DNA of 64,000 nt, taken from assembly GCA_948567375.1 (NCBI GenBank), contig OX419762.1, positions 54,789,034 through 54,853,033 on the forward strand, given 5' to 3'. Shown piece after piece: positions 37,818 to 48,323 of this stretch. How positions within the stretch are numbered: the stretch's first letter is position 1; each line of letters opens with the position of its first letter. The translations under genes and the position numbers were made by a program. Source of the stretch: Lunularia cruciata (Eukaryota > Streptophyta > Marchantiopsida > Lunulariales > Lunulariaceae). The notes beneath the pieces are model-generated. The model did no database searches. It saw nothing but the letters and a program-made list of their open reading frames with translations, and was not told where the DNA came from.

Positions 37818-38840
37818 TTGAGGAGCCACACAAGTTGTTTTTCCTTCAATATGAAGGATTTGGGTGCTCTAAAAGGATCTGGTATACGGATTGAGCTGAC
37901 TAGCAATACACTAGTTTTCCGACATCCTTATCGATATAGTGAGATGGAGAGGACATTGATTCAAAGCCGGAGTAGTGACCTCTTTGAGATTGGTTTGGTG
38001 GAGATTTCACATGGAGAGTATGCATCAGCAACAATGATACCAGCCAAGAAGGATATGCATGGCAACTACACAGATAGGTGGATGTGTGGAGATTACCATC
38101 CTATCAACTGATAGACCAAGGCTGATTGGTATGCCATGCCTACACCGGGGGAGATTTTTGATGCAATTGGGCATGCAAAGGTCTTCAATACTTTGGATCT
38201 TCAAGCGGAATATCATCAATTGCCGATTAGGGAGGAAGATAAGTCCAAGACAACATTTTGGGCTATTGATCCTCATGGCAAGGATGTGTTATATCAGTGG
38301 AGGTTCTTACCATTTGGGTTAAAGAACGCTCTTGTTGAGTTCCAAAGGGTCATGGATAGGATCCTAGCTGGATTGGATTTTGCTAAGTGCTATATTGATG
38401 ACATTTTGGTCTATAGCACTACTGTGGAGGAGCATGAGAGATAGTTGTTGGAGGTGTTTGAGAGGTTGAGATCTCATGGACTCAAATTACATCCTAGGAA
38501 GTGTAGGTTCTTCCATGAGCAGGTTGAGTATTTGGGTCACATTATCTACCCGAGAGGACTTGGTGTTCAGCAAACCAAGGTGGAGGCAATTGCACGTATT
38601 CCTCGGCCTACGGATGTGAGCAAAGTGCGAGCATTCCTTGGGTTGGCAAACTTCTATCGTCACTATGTTAGAGGATTTAGTGGCATTGCTAAGGCCTTGA
38701 CGAAGCTGACCAAGCTTACACAAGAGTGGTGTTGGGGAGATGAGCAAGAGAGAGCTTTTGTAGAGCTCAAGGAGAGGTTGACATCTGCTCCTATCTTGAG
38801 GAGACCGATCAGTGGACGGCCTTTCTGTGTTTATTTTTAG
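37818..38840 (+). pseudogene. B2 reverse transcriptase
   Basis: Motifs in order: YRYSEMERTLI, SGEY-like SHGEYASATMIPAKKD, CGDYHPIN (then a stop), MPTPGEIFDAIGHAKVFNTLDL, FWAIDPHGKDVLYQWRFLPFGL, the catalytic box KCYIDDILVYS (YIDD intact), HPRKCRFF, and the thumb RAFLGLANFYRHYV. The sequence ends shortly after APILRRPISGRPFCVYF, where RNase H should begin. There are stops near 38109 and 38442 and one frameshift. Confidence 0.8.
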
Positions 38841-38953
38841 AGGCTTTGGTGGTATCTCTCACAATGCATACAGGAGGAGTTATTGAGGTCACAGATTTAG
38901 AGAGTGAAGATATTGGTGCAGTTCAGTGACACATTCATGATGATGTCTTAGCG

Positions 38954-39517
38954 ATGGACTATCTTTGCACTGGTGTTGTGGGTGGCACAATTGGGGCCAA
39001 GGAGAGAGACCGTGTTCTACAGCAAGCCAGACGGTTTAGATTGGAGGGCAGACACCTTTTGCGTGTTTGGGAGGATGATAGAGTGCAAGTAGTACCACAT
39101 CTAGCACGGAGACCACAATTGGTCCGTCATGCTCATGAGGAGCTAGGACATTTTGGAGTAAAGCGTACATATAGCTTACTCCAGAGTCATTATTGGTGGC
39201 ACGGTATGCAGACCAATGTACAACAATTTGTTGCCAGATGTGTGGTTTGTGACCAAGTTAGAGCATCATTCAATGCTCCTATGCCATAGTTACACCCATT
39301 ACCTATTATGGGATTGGGTTACCGTTGGAGTTTGAACTTTGCTGGACCTTTACCGCTGACTGTGAGACATCATTGGTATGTTTTGGTGATGGTGGAGCAC
39401 TTTTCCAAGTGGATTGAGTTGGTGGCAATTCTTGACAAGTCTAGTGAAGGGACAACTTACTTGTTCTTGGATTGAGTTCTTAGTCATTTTGGTGCACCAA
39501 TTGAGTGATCAGGGTAC
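38954..39517 (+). pseudogene. B2 integrase, first part
   Basis: The HHCC zinc domain is intact: HEELGHFGVKRTYSLL, then CVVCDQ. The core begins YRWSLNFAGPLPLTVRHHW, in which the first catalytic Asp (LDFAGPL in relatives) is Asn. HFSKWIELVA follows. The sequence stops in the second catalytic block (SDQGT) at the A2 insertion. Before 38954, about 110 bp of remnant follows the RT, so almost all of RNase H has been deleted. Confidence 0.7.
39514..39517 (+). repeat. Target-site duplication GTAC of A2 (left)
   Basis: GTAC before the LTR start (TGTGAG at 39518) repeats at 47305-47308 after the other LTR. Removing A2 and one GTAC restores the B2 integrase codons for DQGTEFLGEF. Confidence 0.85.
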
Positions 39518-40184
39518 TGTGAGCCGGCCTGTCTTTCACTCAAGATGAACCTCTGATGGCTATTATGGTGTCGCACCATGGACTAAGAAAGCAAGGAACT
39601 CCAACTCCATCATACTCCTCCAAGGCTAACACTCCAAGACTCAAGACATTGCTCGCTAAAGAACTCAATGAGAGAGAGATAGTTGCAAATGAAAGGATGA
39701 TGAGTACCTCCTCACCCCTTGTTTATATACTTGTGAAATAGTTATGTACCAAAGTTACTAATGACCATAGTAACTCAAGTCAAAAAGTAGAAAGGAATAT
39801 CCATTCACATGGGCATATTCCCCTAAGCATGTGGTCTTATCTTGATCCAACCACTAAGTCAAGGATTCCTTCACATGGACTATCCTTGGACTAAAGAAGA
39901 ATCCAAAACAAAAAGGCTTGGGGGCCCAAGAGTTCTCAACTCTTTCCTCAAAGCCAAACACCCAAGAATAATACCAAGTCAACACACTAAAATCCAAAAT
40001 AGTGGTGCTCATCTTTTCTACTTCCTCTAAAGTAAAGTCCTCTCTATCTTAGCTATGACTAACTTTAGCGAACCATGACTAATATAGAACCATCCTTTAT
40101 CTCTATATAAATAATATCCTTTAAGTACTTGTAATACCAAGCTAAATATCACAATACCACATACATGCACAAATGGGTGTTACA
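39518..40184 (-). repeat. A2 3' LTR
   Basis: The LTR is 667 bp (shown reversed: TGTGAGCCGG...GTTACA). It lacks a 24-bp piece around 39780 that is present at 46877-46900. A TATATAAA box (reverse complement at 39722-39729) is conserved. Confidence 0.93.
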
Positions 40185-40198
40185 TTTACCCCCGGACT
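40185..40198 (-). promoter_or_regulatory. A2 polypurine tract
   Basis: On the minus strand, AGTCCGGGGGTAAA directly precedes the 3' LTR, the position for plus-strand priming. Confidence 0.6.
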
Positions 40199-40232
40199 AA
40201 GTTTTCACTTTGTCCTCAAAGTGAAGGCTTCT

Positions 40233-41821
40233 CTACCTTCTCTGATACATCTTCAACTTATCATGGTTAATCCTATCAAAGTGTCTTCCTCCCAACTCCT
40301 TGAGATCATAGGTGTAATTGCCCCACACCTTCTCCACTATGAAAGGTCCAAAGTACTTAGGCAAAAACTTCTTTTGCACTCTCTTGAATTGAATGGAATC
40401 AAACAACATTACCCAATCACCTTCTTTGAAAGTCTCCACCTTCTTCTTGCCTTGCCTCTTGTCAAAGCTCTCCTTTTTTTTCCTTTGGGCTTGCTCCACT
40501 TGAACCATAGCAACTGCTCTTGCCTCTTCCAACTCCATGAGTTGATCCTTCCTTGACTTCTCTGCATCACCTCACTTGTGCTTTCTTCAATCTCCTATGA
40601 ATGCTTTGGAAGGTAGGAAGATCAAACTGAATAGGTAAGGTAGACTCAATACCATACACCAATTGAAATGGAGAATATCCAGTGGAAGTCTTCATGGTTG
40701 TCCTATATTCCCACAAAACTGCATGAATCCTCTTGTCCCAATGATGTTTAACCCCCTCCATTTCTACATCTTTGGCCAACATCATGCACAAGGTCTGATT
40801 GGTTCTCTGCCAAGCCATTGGAATTTGGCTTATAGGTTGTAGTTACTCTATATGTGTTAGAGAAATGTCGTAGCATGGCTGTAGTAATGCTTCCTGTAAA
40901 CTCTCCTCCTCTATAAGAAACCAACTCCAAAGGGCATCCACCAAACCTAGTGATAATGCGTTCATAAAGAAATCTACCCACATCATCTTCATTCTTGTCC
41001 CTCAATGGTCTAGCCTCAACCCACTTGGTAAGGTTATTAGTAACTACCACAATGTACCGATTGTTCCTCGGGGTTCTATTGAGAGGACCTACAAAATCAA
41101 TTCCCCACTTCTCAAAAGGTCCTAGCAATGGAATTGATCTAAGTGGTGGAGTGGATGTAGACTTTCTAGCAAAAGCTTGACAAACATGACAAGTTTTGCA
41201 ATAATCAAGACAATCCTTGAAAATCCCTCTCCAATGGTAACCTGCATTTAGAATCTTGAAAGCAGTCACCTTTCCTGCAAAGTGTCCTCCACATACTAAA
41301 CCTTCATGAAATTCCTTTATGAGTAGGATAGACTCTTCCTTACCCACTGCTCTTCGAAGTAGAACATTAGCTCCTTGGTGAAAGAGAATATCCTCCACCA
41401 TTGTGTAAGGTCTAGATCTTGCTGCAAGGGCCTTCCTCTCCCTAGCATGCATCCTTTCTGGATAGTTACCTCTTGTCACAAAATCCACAATCTCGTTGTA
41501 CTCCATTGGAACCTCTTGAGTGACTGAGATTGTCATGAGCTCCTCATCCGAGAAGGAGTCATCCACTGGCTCATCTCCATCATGATCATAGGCTCTAGAT
41601 AACAAATCAGCATTTGCATGTTTCTTTCCCGGCCTATCCTCAATGGTGTAGTCATACTCAGACAAGAGTATCATCCACCTTGCTAGCCTCCCTTCAACAT
41701 TAGGCTTGTTGAAGATGTACTTCAAAGCCTTGTGATCCGTGACAATGGTGGCTTTCCCTCCAATCAAGTAGTATCTAAAGTTCTTGAGACCAAAGATCAC
41801 TACCAACCCTTCTCTCTCCAT
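40233..41821 (-). pseudogene. A2 RNase H end and integrase
   Basis: Reading from 41821 to 40233: end of RNase H (KYIFNKPNVEGRLARW, DYTIEDRPGKKHANADLLSR), HHCC domain (FHEGLVCGGHFAGK then CKTCHVCQ), DDE core (GIDFVGPLNRTPRNNRY, then ELVSYRGGEFTG in which the second catalytic Asp of SDRGGEF is Tyr), a frameshift near 40815, NQTLCMMLAKD, and the GPF module YFGPFIVEKVWGNYTYDL ending KLKMYQRR. A second frameshift near 40565 separates the C-terminus. There is no chromodomain. Confidence 0.85.
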
Positions 41822-42806
41822 GACAAAGTAGTTCTTCCTGCTGAAACCATCTGTCTACTAGCATAAGCTATTGGGTGATCATGCCCATCTTGGTCTAATT
41901 GACTAAGAGTGCATCCTATAGCTACATTAGAAGCATCAGTGTGGAGGATGAAAGGCTTACTCCAATCAGGTTTAGCAAGAATTGGAGCTACAACAAGGGA
42001 TTGCTTGAGCTCCTCAAAAGCTTTGAGAGCCTCCTTGTCCTCCAAAATCACCATGTAATCTACACCCTTCTTCATGTAGATGGTCAATGCATAAGCCTTG
42101 TTGGAAAATGAGAAGATGAATCTCCTATAGTATTCTACCATCCCCAAGAATTGGCATAACTTTGTCAAGCTTGAAGGGAATGGAAGGTCTAAGATTTTCC
42201 TCACCTTCTCAGGATCAACTGTATTCTATCCTTGGAGATGATGTGCCCCAAAAGTAGACCTTCTTCACATCCAAAAATGCAGTTCTCTGGGTTGAGTGAT
42301 GCATTTGCCTCATCCAAGCGTTGCAAGACTTTGATTAGGTGCTCAAAGTGCTCTTGCTTGCTTCCATAGACAGAAAAGTCATCAATGAAGTCTCTCACAA
42401 ATTTCCCAATGAAAGGTTCAAATACCTTGTTCATGAACCGTTGGAATGTGGCTGGAGCATTGCAAAGCCCAAAAGGCATGACCTTGAAAGCGTAAGTTCC
42501 CCAAAGTGTGGTGAATGTGGTGAGTTGTTGATGCTCTGGTGCAATCTTGATTTGGTTATATCCACTATAACCATCTCCAAAACTGTACCTCTCATGACCT
42601 GCAACCTCCTCCAAGATCTCATCAATGAATGGCAATGGGTAGTAGTCCTTCTTGGTAATAGCATTGAGCTTCTTGTAATCCACACATACCCGAAGCTTGC
42701 CATTCTTTTTCTTCACAATGACAATCGGAGAAACCCATTCTGAATTCTCTACCTCAAAGATAAATCCAGCTTCCTTGAGCTTATCAATCTCCTCCTTCAC
42801 AACCAA
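41800..42806 (-). pseudogene. A2 reverse transcriptase and RNase H start
   Basis: Two frames overlap near 42203. The first (42806-42201) has KLRVCVDYKKLN, YPLPFIDEILEEV, FKVMPFGLCNAPATF and the catalytic box RDFIDDFSVYGS, and runs into a shifted end. The second (42204-41800) has PFPSSLTKLCQFLGMVEYY, then RNase H at PFILHTDASNVAIG (catalytic Asp present) and YASRQMVSAG. A further frameshift near 41820 leads into the RNase H end. Confidence 0.85.
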
Positions 42807-42830
42807 AGATATTGGTGGGCTAATGCGACG

Positions 42831-43717
42831 TTACTTTTGGCAGATTGGTCTTGCATGTGACTCCACCTCTTTCTTGTGCTCCTCCAAGGTGACTTCCTTC
42901 AAATCCTTGTAACTAAAAGCAAACACATGGATGAATTTGCGGAAAATCTCCTCAAATCTCACCTTCTCCTCCTTGGTAACATTCGGGCCATACTTGAGGG
43001 TAGATAACCTTCTCTCTACCTCCTCAAGTGTCAATGGTGATTTTTCTGGGTCCTTCAAAACCTTTGGCTTAGGTGCACAATCCATAGCACACAAAGGATA
43101 CACATCTGAATCAGATTCAGATTCATCCTCCTCCATGGAAGTCTCCTCTTCCATGCTTGTGTCCACACTTGAAGCTCCTTCTTCAGAATTTGATTCCCAA
43201 TAATCAAAAGATGGTGTATCTGAATGTGAAATGTTGGTGGTGTTAGTCACAGGAACTTTGATTCTATGGTTTGATGGCCCAATCCTCAAGTACCCTTTGT
43301 GCCATCGATCAATTGTGCGTGCTGCTCTCAACCATGGCCTCCCAAGAAGTAAGTCATAGCTTGAATCCTTCAAGACTTGGAAGGTCATGAGATTTTGAAC
43401 TCCCATAACTGAAACTACCACTTTATCCATCACTCCTACTGGTTGAACTTGTTGCTTGTTTGCCATGCTCACCACAAATGTTGAAGGTCTTGAGGGTATC
43501 ATACCAACTTCTTCTTCATCAACCTTTCTGACATGGCATTTATTGCTGATCCTCCATCAACCAATGCATCCTTGATGTTGTGACCATTCACTCTCACATC
43601 AATCTTGGAGGCATATTCACAAGCCTCCCATGGTGCTGGCTTGGCATCCACCACCCCCATTTATATTGGAACTTTTGCTTTCTTCTTCCTCTTGCTCCTT
43701 GTAGGACTCAAACCACC
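42831..43717 (-). pseudogene. A2 protease and acidic linker
   Basis: The protease starts upstream in another frame (about 43600, LVDGGSA) and continues at 43502 with PSRPSTFVVSMANKQQV, MTFQVLKDSSYDLLLGRPWLR and RWHKGYLRIGPSN. The Ser/Glu/Asp-rich linker SMEEETSMEEDESESDSD and the start of the RT region (NVTKEEKVRFEEIFRKF) follow. A frameshift lies near 43505 and stops occur near 43660 and 42830. Confidence 0.75.
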
Positions 43718-45064
43718 TCAAAGCTCCTTTCTCAAGGTAGGTTTCAAAGCAATTAATTGGCCCACTATGATGTTAGCCTTGTGACTACCAACATCCTCCA
43801 ACACATTGTAGTTCCATTGTTGCTTTGAGATCAAGAAGTCCTCCATCCCCAACTTCTTCCTTGGAGTCTTTGTTGTTGATGGTGTTGAGGTGCGAGTACT
43901 CCTAGTAGACATAGGAGTATCCTTGCTTGGAGTGAATCCTTGAGAAGAGTGAACATCCTCTGCAAAACAAATTCTCTTCTTCTCTTGTGCCAAAAGCTCC
44001 AAATTAAGACCCTTGGAGTTTGAGCACTCTCCATTCTCATACTTGCTCTCAATCACATCTATGGATGCTATCTCCTTACCTTTGTTGGGATTAGGAGCCA
44101 CTTGGGTTTCACAACCTCCCTCTTTCCCTCTATTTGCTCCCTCATAACTCTTCCTTCCTCCATGGTAAGTGGAATTTGTGCAATTCCTTTGGATATGGCC
44201 TCTTACTCCACAACCAAAATAATTTCTATCATTGAAATTGTTGGCTGGTTGGCCTCCTCTATATGGATAGTTTCCATAACTCCTAGGCCCTCTCCCTACA
44301 TTCTGATCCACCTCTCTCTTCTCCCATAGTTGCACCACATTGATCTTGAGATCCGCAAGTTGTTCTGTGATGGTTTGAAGTGGATCTTTTGGTGGAGGTG
44401 CAAGAACTGGAGCAACCACTACTTGTGGTGCAACCCTTGCCACCAAAGTATCAGAAGTTCCACCATGCTTGTAGTCTTGAGGAGGATGCACAACCTCCTT
44501 CACTACCAAATCACTCTCATCCCCTTCCAAACTCTCCTCCATACGAATTGCGATCTTGATAGCTTCAACCTTGGAAGAAGGTTTCTCATATCTCAACTTG
44601 CTTCTAATTTGTGGTCTCAACCCTCCCACAAATTTCTTGGTGAGCATGGCCCCTATGCCAATCATTGTAGTCTCTACATCATCCCCACCCTTCCTCAACA
44701 CTATGCAAAATCTGGACTCTAACTTTTCCACTCTTTCCACATAGACTCTCACTTTCTCTCCTTCTACTTGCTTGAGAAATGTAACCTCACTCATCAATCT
44801 CTCATAACTCTCATCAGGAAGAAAGTTCTCAATGAGTGCTGAAGTCAAAGTCTCCCAAGACTCCTCTTCCTCATCTCTCCTCTCTCTCTTTTAGTATTCT
44901 GACTCATACCATGTAAGTGCTGCATCCTCAAAGAAATTTGGTAATAATGAGGCCCACTCATTCTTCCTCCTCTTATTGTTTCCTATGCAAGCTCTCTTGA
45001 AGTCTCTCACAAAGGCCTCCACATCTTCTCCATCCTTGCCAAAGAAAATCGGAAGTTTCCCCAT
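43718..45064 (-). pseudogene. A2 gag polyprotein (one stop near 44893)
   Basis: The start is the ATG at 45062-45064 (MGKLP, FFGKDGEDVEAFVRDFKRA), the same start as A3 at 57407. The capsid-like part has LPDESYERLMSEVTFLKQ. The nucleocapsid knuckle reads YFGCGVRGHIQRNC, with Tyr in place of the first Cys. The frame is continuous except for a TAA near 44893 and ends at a TGA at 43718-43720, where A3 has Arg. The linker to the protease carries TRSTRTSTPSTTKTPRK and KQQWNYNVLEDV. Confidence 0.8.
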
Positions 45065-45294
45065 CTTAACCTCTCACTATCTTTCTTTCTCTCAATTTTT
45101 TCTCTTTTCTTTTCTCTCACTCTATTACTAATAGAGTATATACATAACTAACACCATCTGAGAATAATCCACTCTAGGGAACACAAAAGGTTCAGGTTGC
45201 TCCAAGATTTCTATAGCAACATCAAATCCTAGAGTGCATATTAATCTAACTCTCATGGATAGTTTATCCATAAGTTGAAAGATTATCTCCATCA

Positions 45295-45759
45295 CTAATC
45301 TTGAGAGCTAGCTGATGAAGATGGTAGTATTTCTGTAGCCGTACTAAGACTCTCTCCAAGATCCTTCACCAAAGTCTCCAAAATTGCTTTTACTCCACTA
45401 CACTCATGTCCTTTTGGAAGTACATCCACTCCACAAACCTCACACAACTCCTTGGTCTTAGATCTCCTCCCTCCTAATCTTGGTGAAGAAGGTCCAACAT
45501 GCAAACCCAAGTCAAGTAAGCCTCTCCTTTCCCTCAATCCCTTGTTCTCAAAAGTCAATGGACATGAACTTGCCTTATGTCCCTTCTCTCTACATAGAAA
45601 GCACTTAGACTCACTCTTTCCTCCAAGTTTTTGGATATTCTCAACACTCTCTTCAAATTCTATTGTAAACTCTCTTTTCCTCAAATCCACCCCTAAAATC
45701 ACCTCAAACCCTTGGGGAACCTTGCATAATCTCAATTTCCACTCTTGATGACCCTCCAT
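45295..45759 (-). CDS. A2 leader ORF with zinc knuckle, upstream of gag
   Basis: A 154-residue open frame lies between the 5' LTR and gag, and ends 230 bp before the gag ATG. An intact homologue of 165 residues lies in the same place in A3. It contains KLRLCKVPQGFEVILGVDLRKREF, a knuckle CFLCREKGHKASSC (CX2CX4HX4C) and a second Cys-rich motif CEVCGVDVLPKGHEC. The codons upstream, in a neighbouring frame (45919-45760, DLSDIVRKGQFCKVE and SMFECLDSSW), are conserved too, so the ancestral ORF was probably longer and has shifted at a G run near 45773. Its function is unknown. A gag-like RNA-binding role is inferred from the knuckle only. Confidence 0.6.
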   Translation of the reverse strand: MEGHQEWKLRLCKVPQGFEVILGVDLRKREFTIEFEESVENIQKLGGKSESKCFLCREKGHKASSCPLTFENKGLRERRGLLDLGLHVGPSSPRLGGRRSKTKELCEVCGVDVLPKGHECSGVKAILETLVKDLGESLSTATEILPSSSASSQD

Positions 45760-46590
45760 GTTCCCAAGATGAATCTAAACACTCAAACATGCTTTTTGTT
45801 GATCTCAAACTCCTCATGCATGAGATCTCCACTTTGCAGAATTGACCCTTCCTCACAATGTCACTCAAATCTGCCAAGTAGTATGTTACAATCCTCTGAA
45901 ATTTTGCACACTTGATCACAACTCTAGGCCGTCACTCCCTGCAAAATTTCAAGTCTTTTCATCAAAACATTTGGCCTAGACACATTTCTATTCAGCACAC
46001 ATATTTCAGATTTGGTCTCAAAACCACCCCCCTCACTTCAAAAACTCATAACTCCGCACTTCTCTAATTTTTGTGGCAGCAAGTAGGATACAATGCACTG
46101 AATTTTCTTGGAAATCTTTAGGAAAATTCACTGAAAATTCAAGAAATGGTAGACTCCGTACAATTTTCTAGAGAGCATGCAGTTGCCCTATGCAAGAGCA
46201 CTTTACCCTATCAACTTTCAAAACTTCTAGCTCAATGCGCATAGTAGCTCTCAAAAGAATTTCAAGTGTGCTAACTGAAAGATAACCCAAGCTATCATGT
46301 GTAGAAATTTCAAGTCCAGATCTCAAACTTGAGATTTTGCCCAAAATCACCTTAATCCCCAAAATTTGCAATCCACCTCACACAATCTCTCCAATTCCTC
46401 TCATGTGTACAAGATGTACAAAATCACCTCAAAGACATCATAATGAACTACAGGGTATACAAATGGATCTTGGTTCTCTAACATAAGTTCAGCCCTCTCC
46501 TCTCCTAATGTTCTCTCCAAGTGAGCTCTCATAGCCTCCTTCTGCCTAATGTAGAATTGAACACTGAACATTATCTTGCCTTCTAGAGAG

Positions 46591-46608
46591 GTCCCGGCAA
46601 CGGAACCA
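46591..46608 (-). promoter_or_regulatory. A2 primer binding site, Asp-tRNA-like
   Basis: On the minus strand, TGGTTCCGTTGCCGGGAC begins 4 bp after the 5' LTR. It matches the site used with tRNA-Asp in many plant gypsy elements (TGGCGCCGTTGCCGGGG) except for GC to TT and the last bases. A3 has the same site with one change (58955-58972). Confidence 0.65.
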
Positions 46609-46612
46609 AAAA

Positions 46613-47304
46613 TGTGAGCCGGCATGTCTCTCACTCAGGATGAACCTCTGATGGCTATTATGGTGTCGCACCATGGACTAAGAAAGCAAGGAACCCCAAC
46701 TCCATCATACTCCTCCAAGGCTAACACTCCAAGACTCAAGACATTGCTCACTAGAGAACTCAATGAGAAAGAGATAGTTGCAAATGAAAGGATGATGAAA
46801 ACCTCCTCACCCCTTGTTTATATACTTGTGAAATAGTTACGTACCAAAGTTACTAATGACCGTAGTAACTCAAGTTACTAGACTAAAAGTCAAGTAAAGT
46901 CAAAAAGTAGAAAGGAATATCCATTCACATGGGCATATTCCCCTAATCATGTGGTCTTATCTTGACCCAACCACTAAGTCAAGGATTCCTTCACATGGGC
47001 TATCCTTGGACTAAAGAAGAATCCAAAACAAAAAGGCTTGGGGGCCCAAGAGTTCTCAACTCTTTCCTCAAAGCCAAACACCCAAGAATAATACCAAGTC
47101 AACACACTAAAATCCAAAATAGTGGTGCTCATCTTTTCTACTTCCTCTAAAGTAAAGTCCCCTCTATCTTAGCTATGACTAACTTTAGCTAACCATGACT
47201 AATATAGAACCATCCTTTATCTCTATATAAATAATATCCTTTAAGTACTTGTAATACCAAGCTAAATATCACAATACCACACACATGCACAAATGGGTGT
47301 TACT
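46613..47304 (-). repeat. A2 5' LTR
   Basis: The LTR is 692 bp. Its outer end is GTTACT where the other copies have GTTACA, one terminal change. It is followed by GTAC (47305-47308), the right target duplication. Confidence 0.9.
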
Positions 47305-47308
47305 GTAC

Positions 47309-48156
47309 AGAGTTCTTGGGAGAGTTTCAGGTCTTGTGTGACAAGGCTTTGATTGATCATTGTACTACATCCCGAGATCACCCTGAGGCAGATGGCTTAG
47401 CAGAGAGAGGGGTTTAGAGAGTGAAGAGAGGATTGCAAAAGTATGGTTTGCAAAGAGGCCACTTAGGAGATTGGGATCTCTAGTTACCTTGGTTGGTCAT
47501 GGGCTATCCGTTCAGCCGGCAAACCTCCTTAGCATCCTTCTCTCCATACTTTCTACTCTATGGACAAGATCCAGATTAACTTGCAGCCATTTGTCGAGAT
47601 GCTACTGTAGTTTTGCACTTGGATGACCCCAATGTATGGATAAGCGCATGTTCTCAACGGGTAGAGATCTTTTGGAGAGTGATGCCGATGGCATTTGAGA
47701 ACTTGGCAATTGCTCAGCATAGAGATACTTTACACTATGTTACCATTTGAGGGGGAGGTTATAGACCCTCAATCGGTCAATTTCATCCAGCCAACTATGT
47801 ATATCTACTATAGATAACACCGATAACACTTGATGTTTTGACAAGCTGCACTATCTTGAGAGTGCGTGAGGTTTTGCCATTTGGAGTCCTTGTGTTGGAA
47901 GGACGTGATGGTGTGCTTGGAAGGATCATGTGCGCAATTGTGTGCCATGCCACCTCCCAAACATTGATGGTATTATGGACCCAAGCTTGGCCCTTGTACG
48001 TGCAGGCTTGAGGTGTATGTTATGTGGCTCTTTTGGTGGAGCTGCTACTATGTTAGTGTGTGATAGTTGTTCAAGAGGATGGCATATGGCATGTATGACT
48101 CCTCCTCTCATGGTGGTTCCTCAGGGACAGTGGTTATGTCCTAGATGTATTTGACC
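47309..48156 (+). mobile_element. B2: right part (end of integrase, PHD finger)
   Basis: The integrase resumes after A2 with FLGEFQVLCDKALIDH and the catalytic Glu region HPEADGLAERGV (stop follows). RVEIFWRVMPMAFENLAIAQHRDTLHY and a C-terminal SH3-like stretch (HPANYVYL, LRVREVLPFGVLVLEGRDG) come next. A frameshift leads into WKDHVRNCVPCHLPNIDG and the PHD finger. Stops at about 47417, 47757 and elsewhere show that it is dead. Confidence 0.75.
47915..48154 (+). pseudogene. B2 C-terminal PHD finger
   Basis: The frame reads WKDHVRNCVPCHLPNIDG and then a complete C4HC3 PHD signature at 48014-48148: CMLC, 11 residues, CDSC, 4 residues, His, 2, Cys (GWHMAC), then PPLMVVPQGQWLCPRC with the conserved Trp two residues before the last Cys pair. 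A stop follows at 48152-48154. In chromoviruses a chromodomain sits at this place to steer integration. By analogy the PHD finger could bind histone tails and direct the integrase, which is inference. The segment is separated from the integrase frame by a single frameshift near 47910. Confidence 0.75.
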
Positions 48157-48323
48157 TATAGCTAGTTCATTCTTTATATGGTATAGATTGCAGATAGGTG
48201 ACTAACGATGGGGCTCCATAGCACCCGGCCTCTTGATCTTTGCCCATTATAGGGTATACCATATACTTAGAATAGATGGGTATCTGGAGTTAGAGGGACC
48301 TAACCGCTAGCAAGGGGGGCAAT
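48157..48323 (+). other. B2 3' untranslated part and polypurine tract
   Basis: The non-coding stretch ends in AAGGGGGGCAAT just before the LTR start at 48324, a good polypurine tract. Confidence 0.5.

Larger units (their letters stand above)
33598..39517 (+). mobile_element. B2: family B Ty3/gypsy element, left part (gag to mid-integrase)
   Basis: Order: gag with two zinc knuckles, aspartic protease, RT, (deleted RNase H), integrase HHCC and the first part of the DDE core. The integrase is cut exactly at 39517 by A2, flanked by GTAC on both sides, and continues at 47309. This PR-RT-INT order defines Ty3/gypsy. Many stops make it non-functional. The 5' LTR is not identified directly upstream. 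The candidate at 28.9 kb precedes B1. Confidence 0.75.
39518..47304 (-). mobile_element. A2: structurally complete family A Ty3/gypsy retrotransposon
   Basis: It has two LTRs (39518-40184 and 46613-47304), a purine tract, a primer site, a leader ORF, gag, protease, RT, RNase H and integrase in order on the minus strand, and a 4-bp GTAC target duplication. The LTRs are nearly identical apart from one 24-bp deletion in the left one, so the insertion is fairly recent. Several single stops and frameshifts in gag-pol mean this copy is probably not autonomous. It is nested in the B2 integrase. Confidence 0.92.

Noticed and set aside
45452-45748. 98-residue plus-strand open frame over the A2 leader ORF, with a similar one at 57800-58105
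   Set aside because: Antisense shadow of the zinc-knuckle ORF. Conservation is explained by the sense frame.
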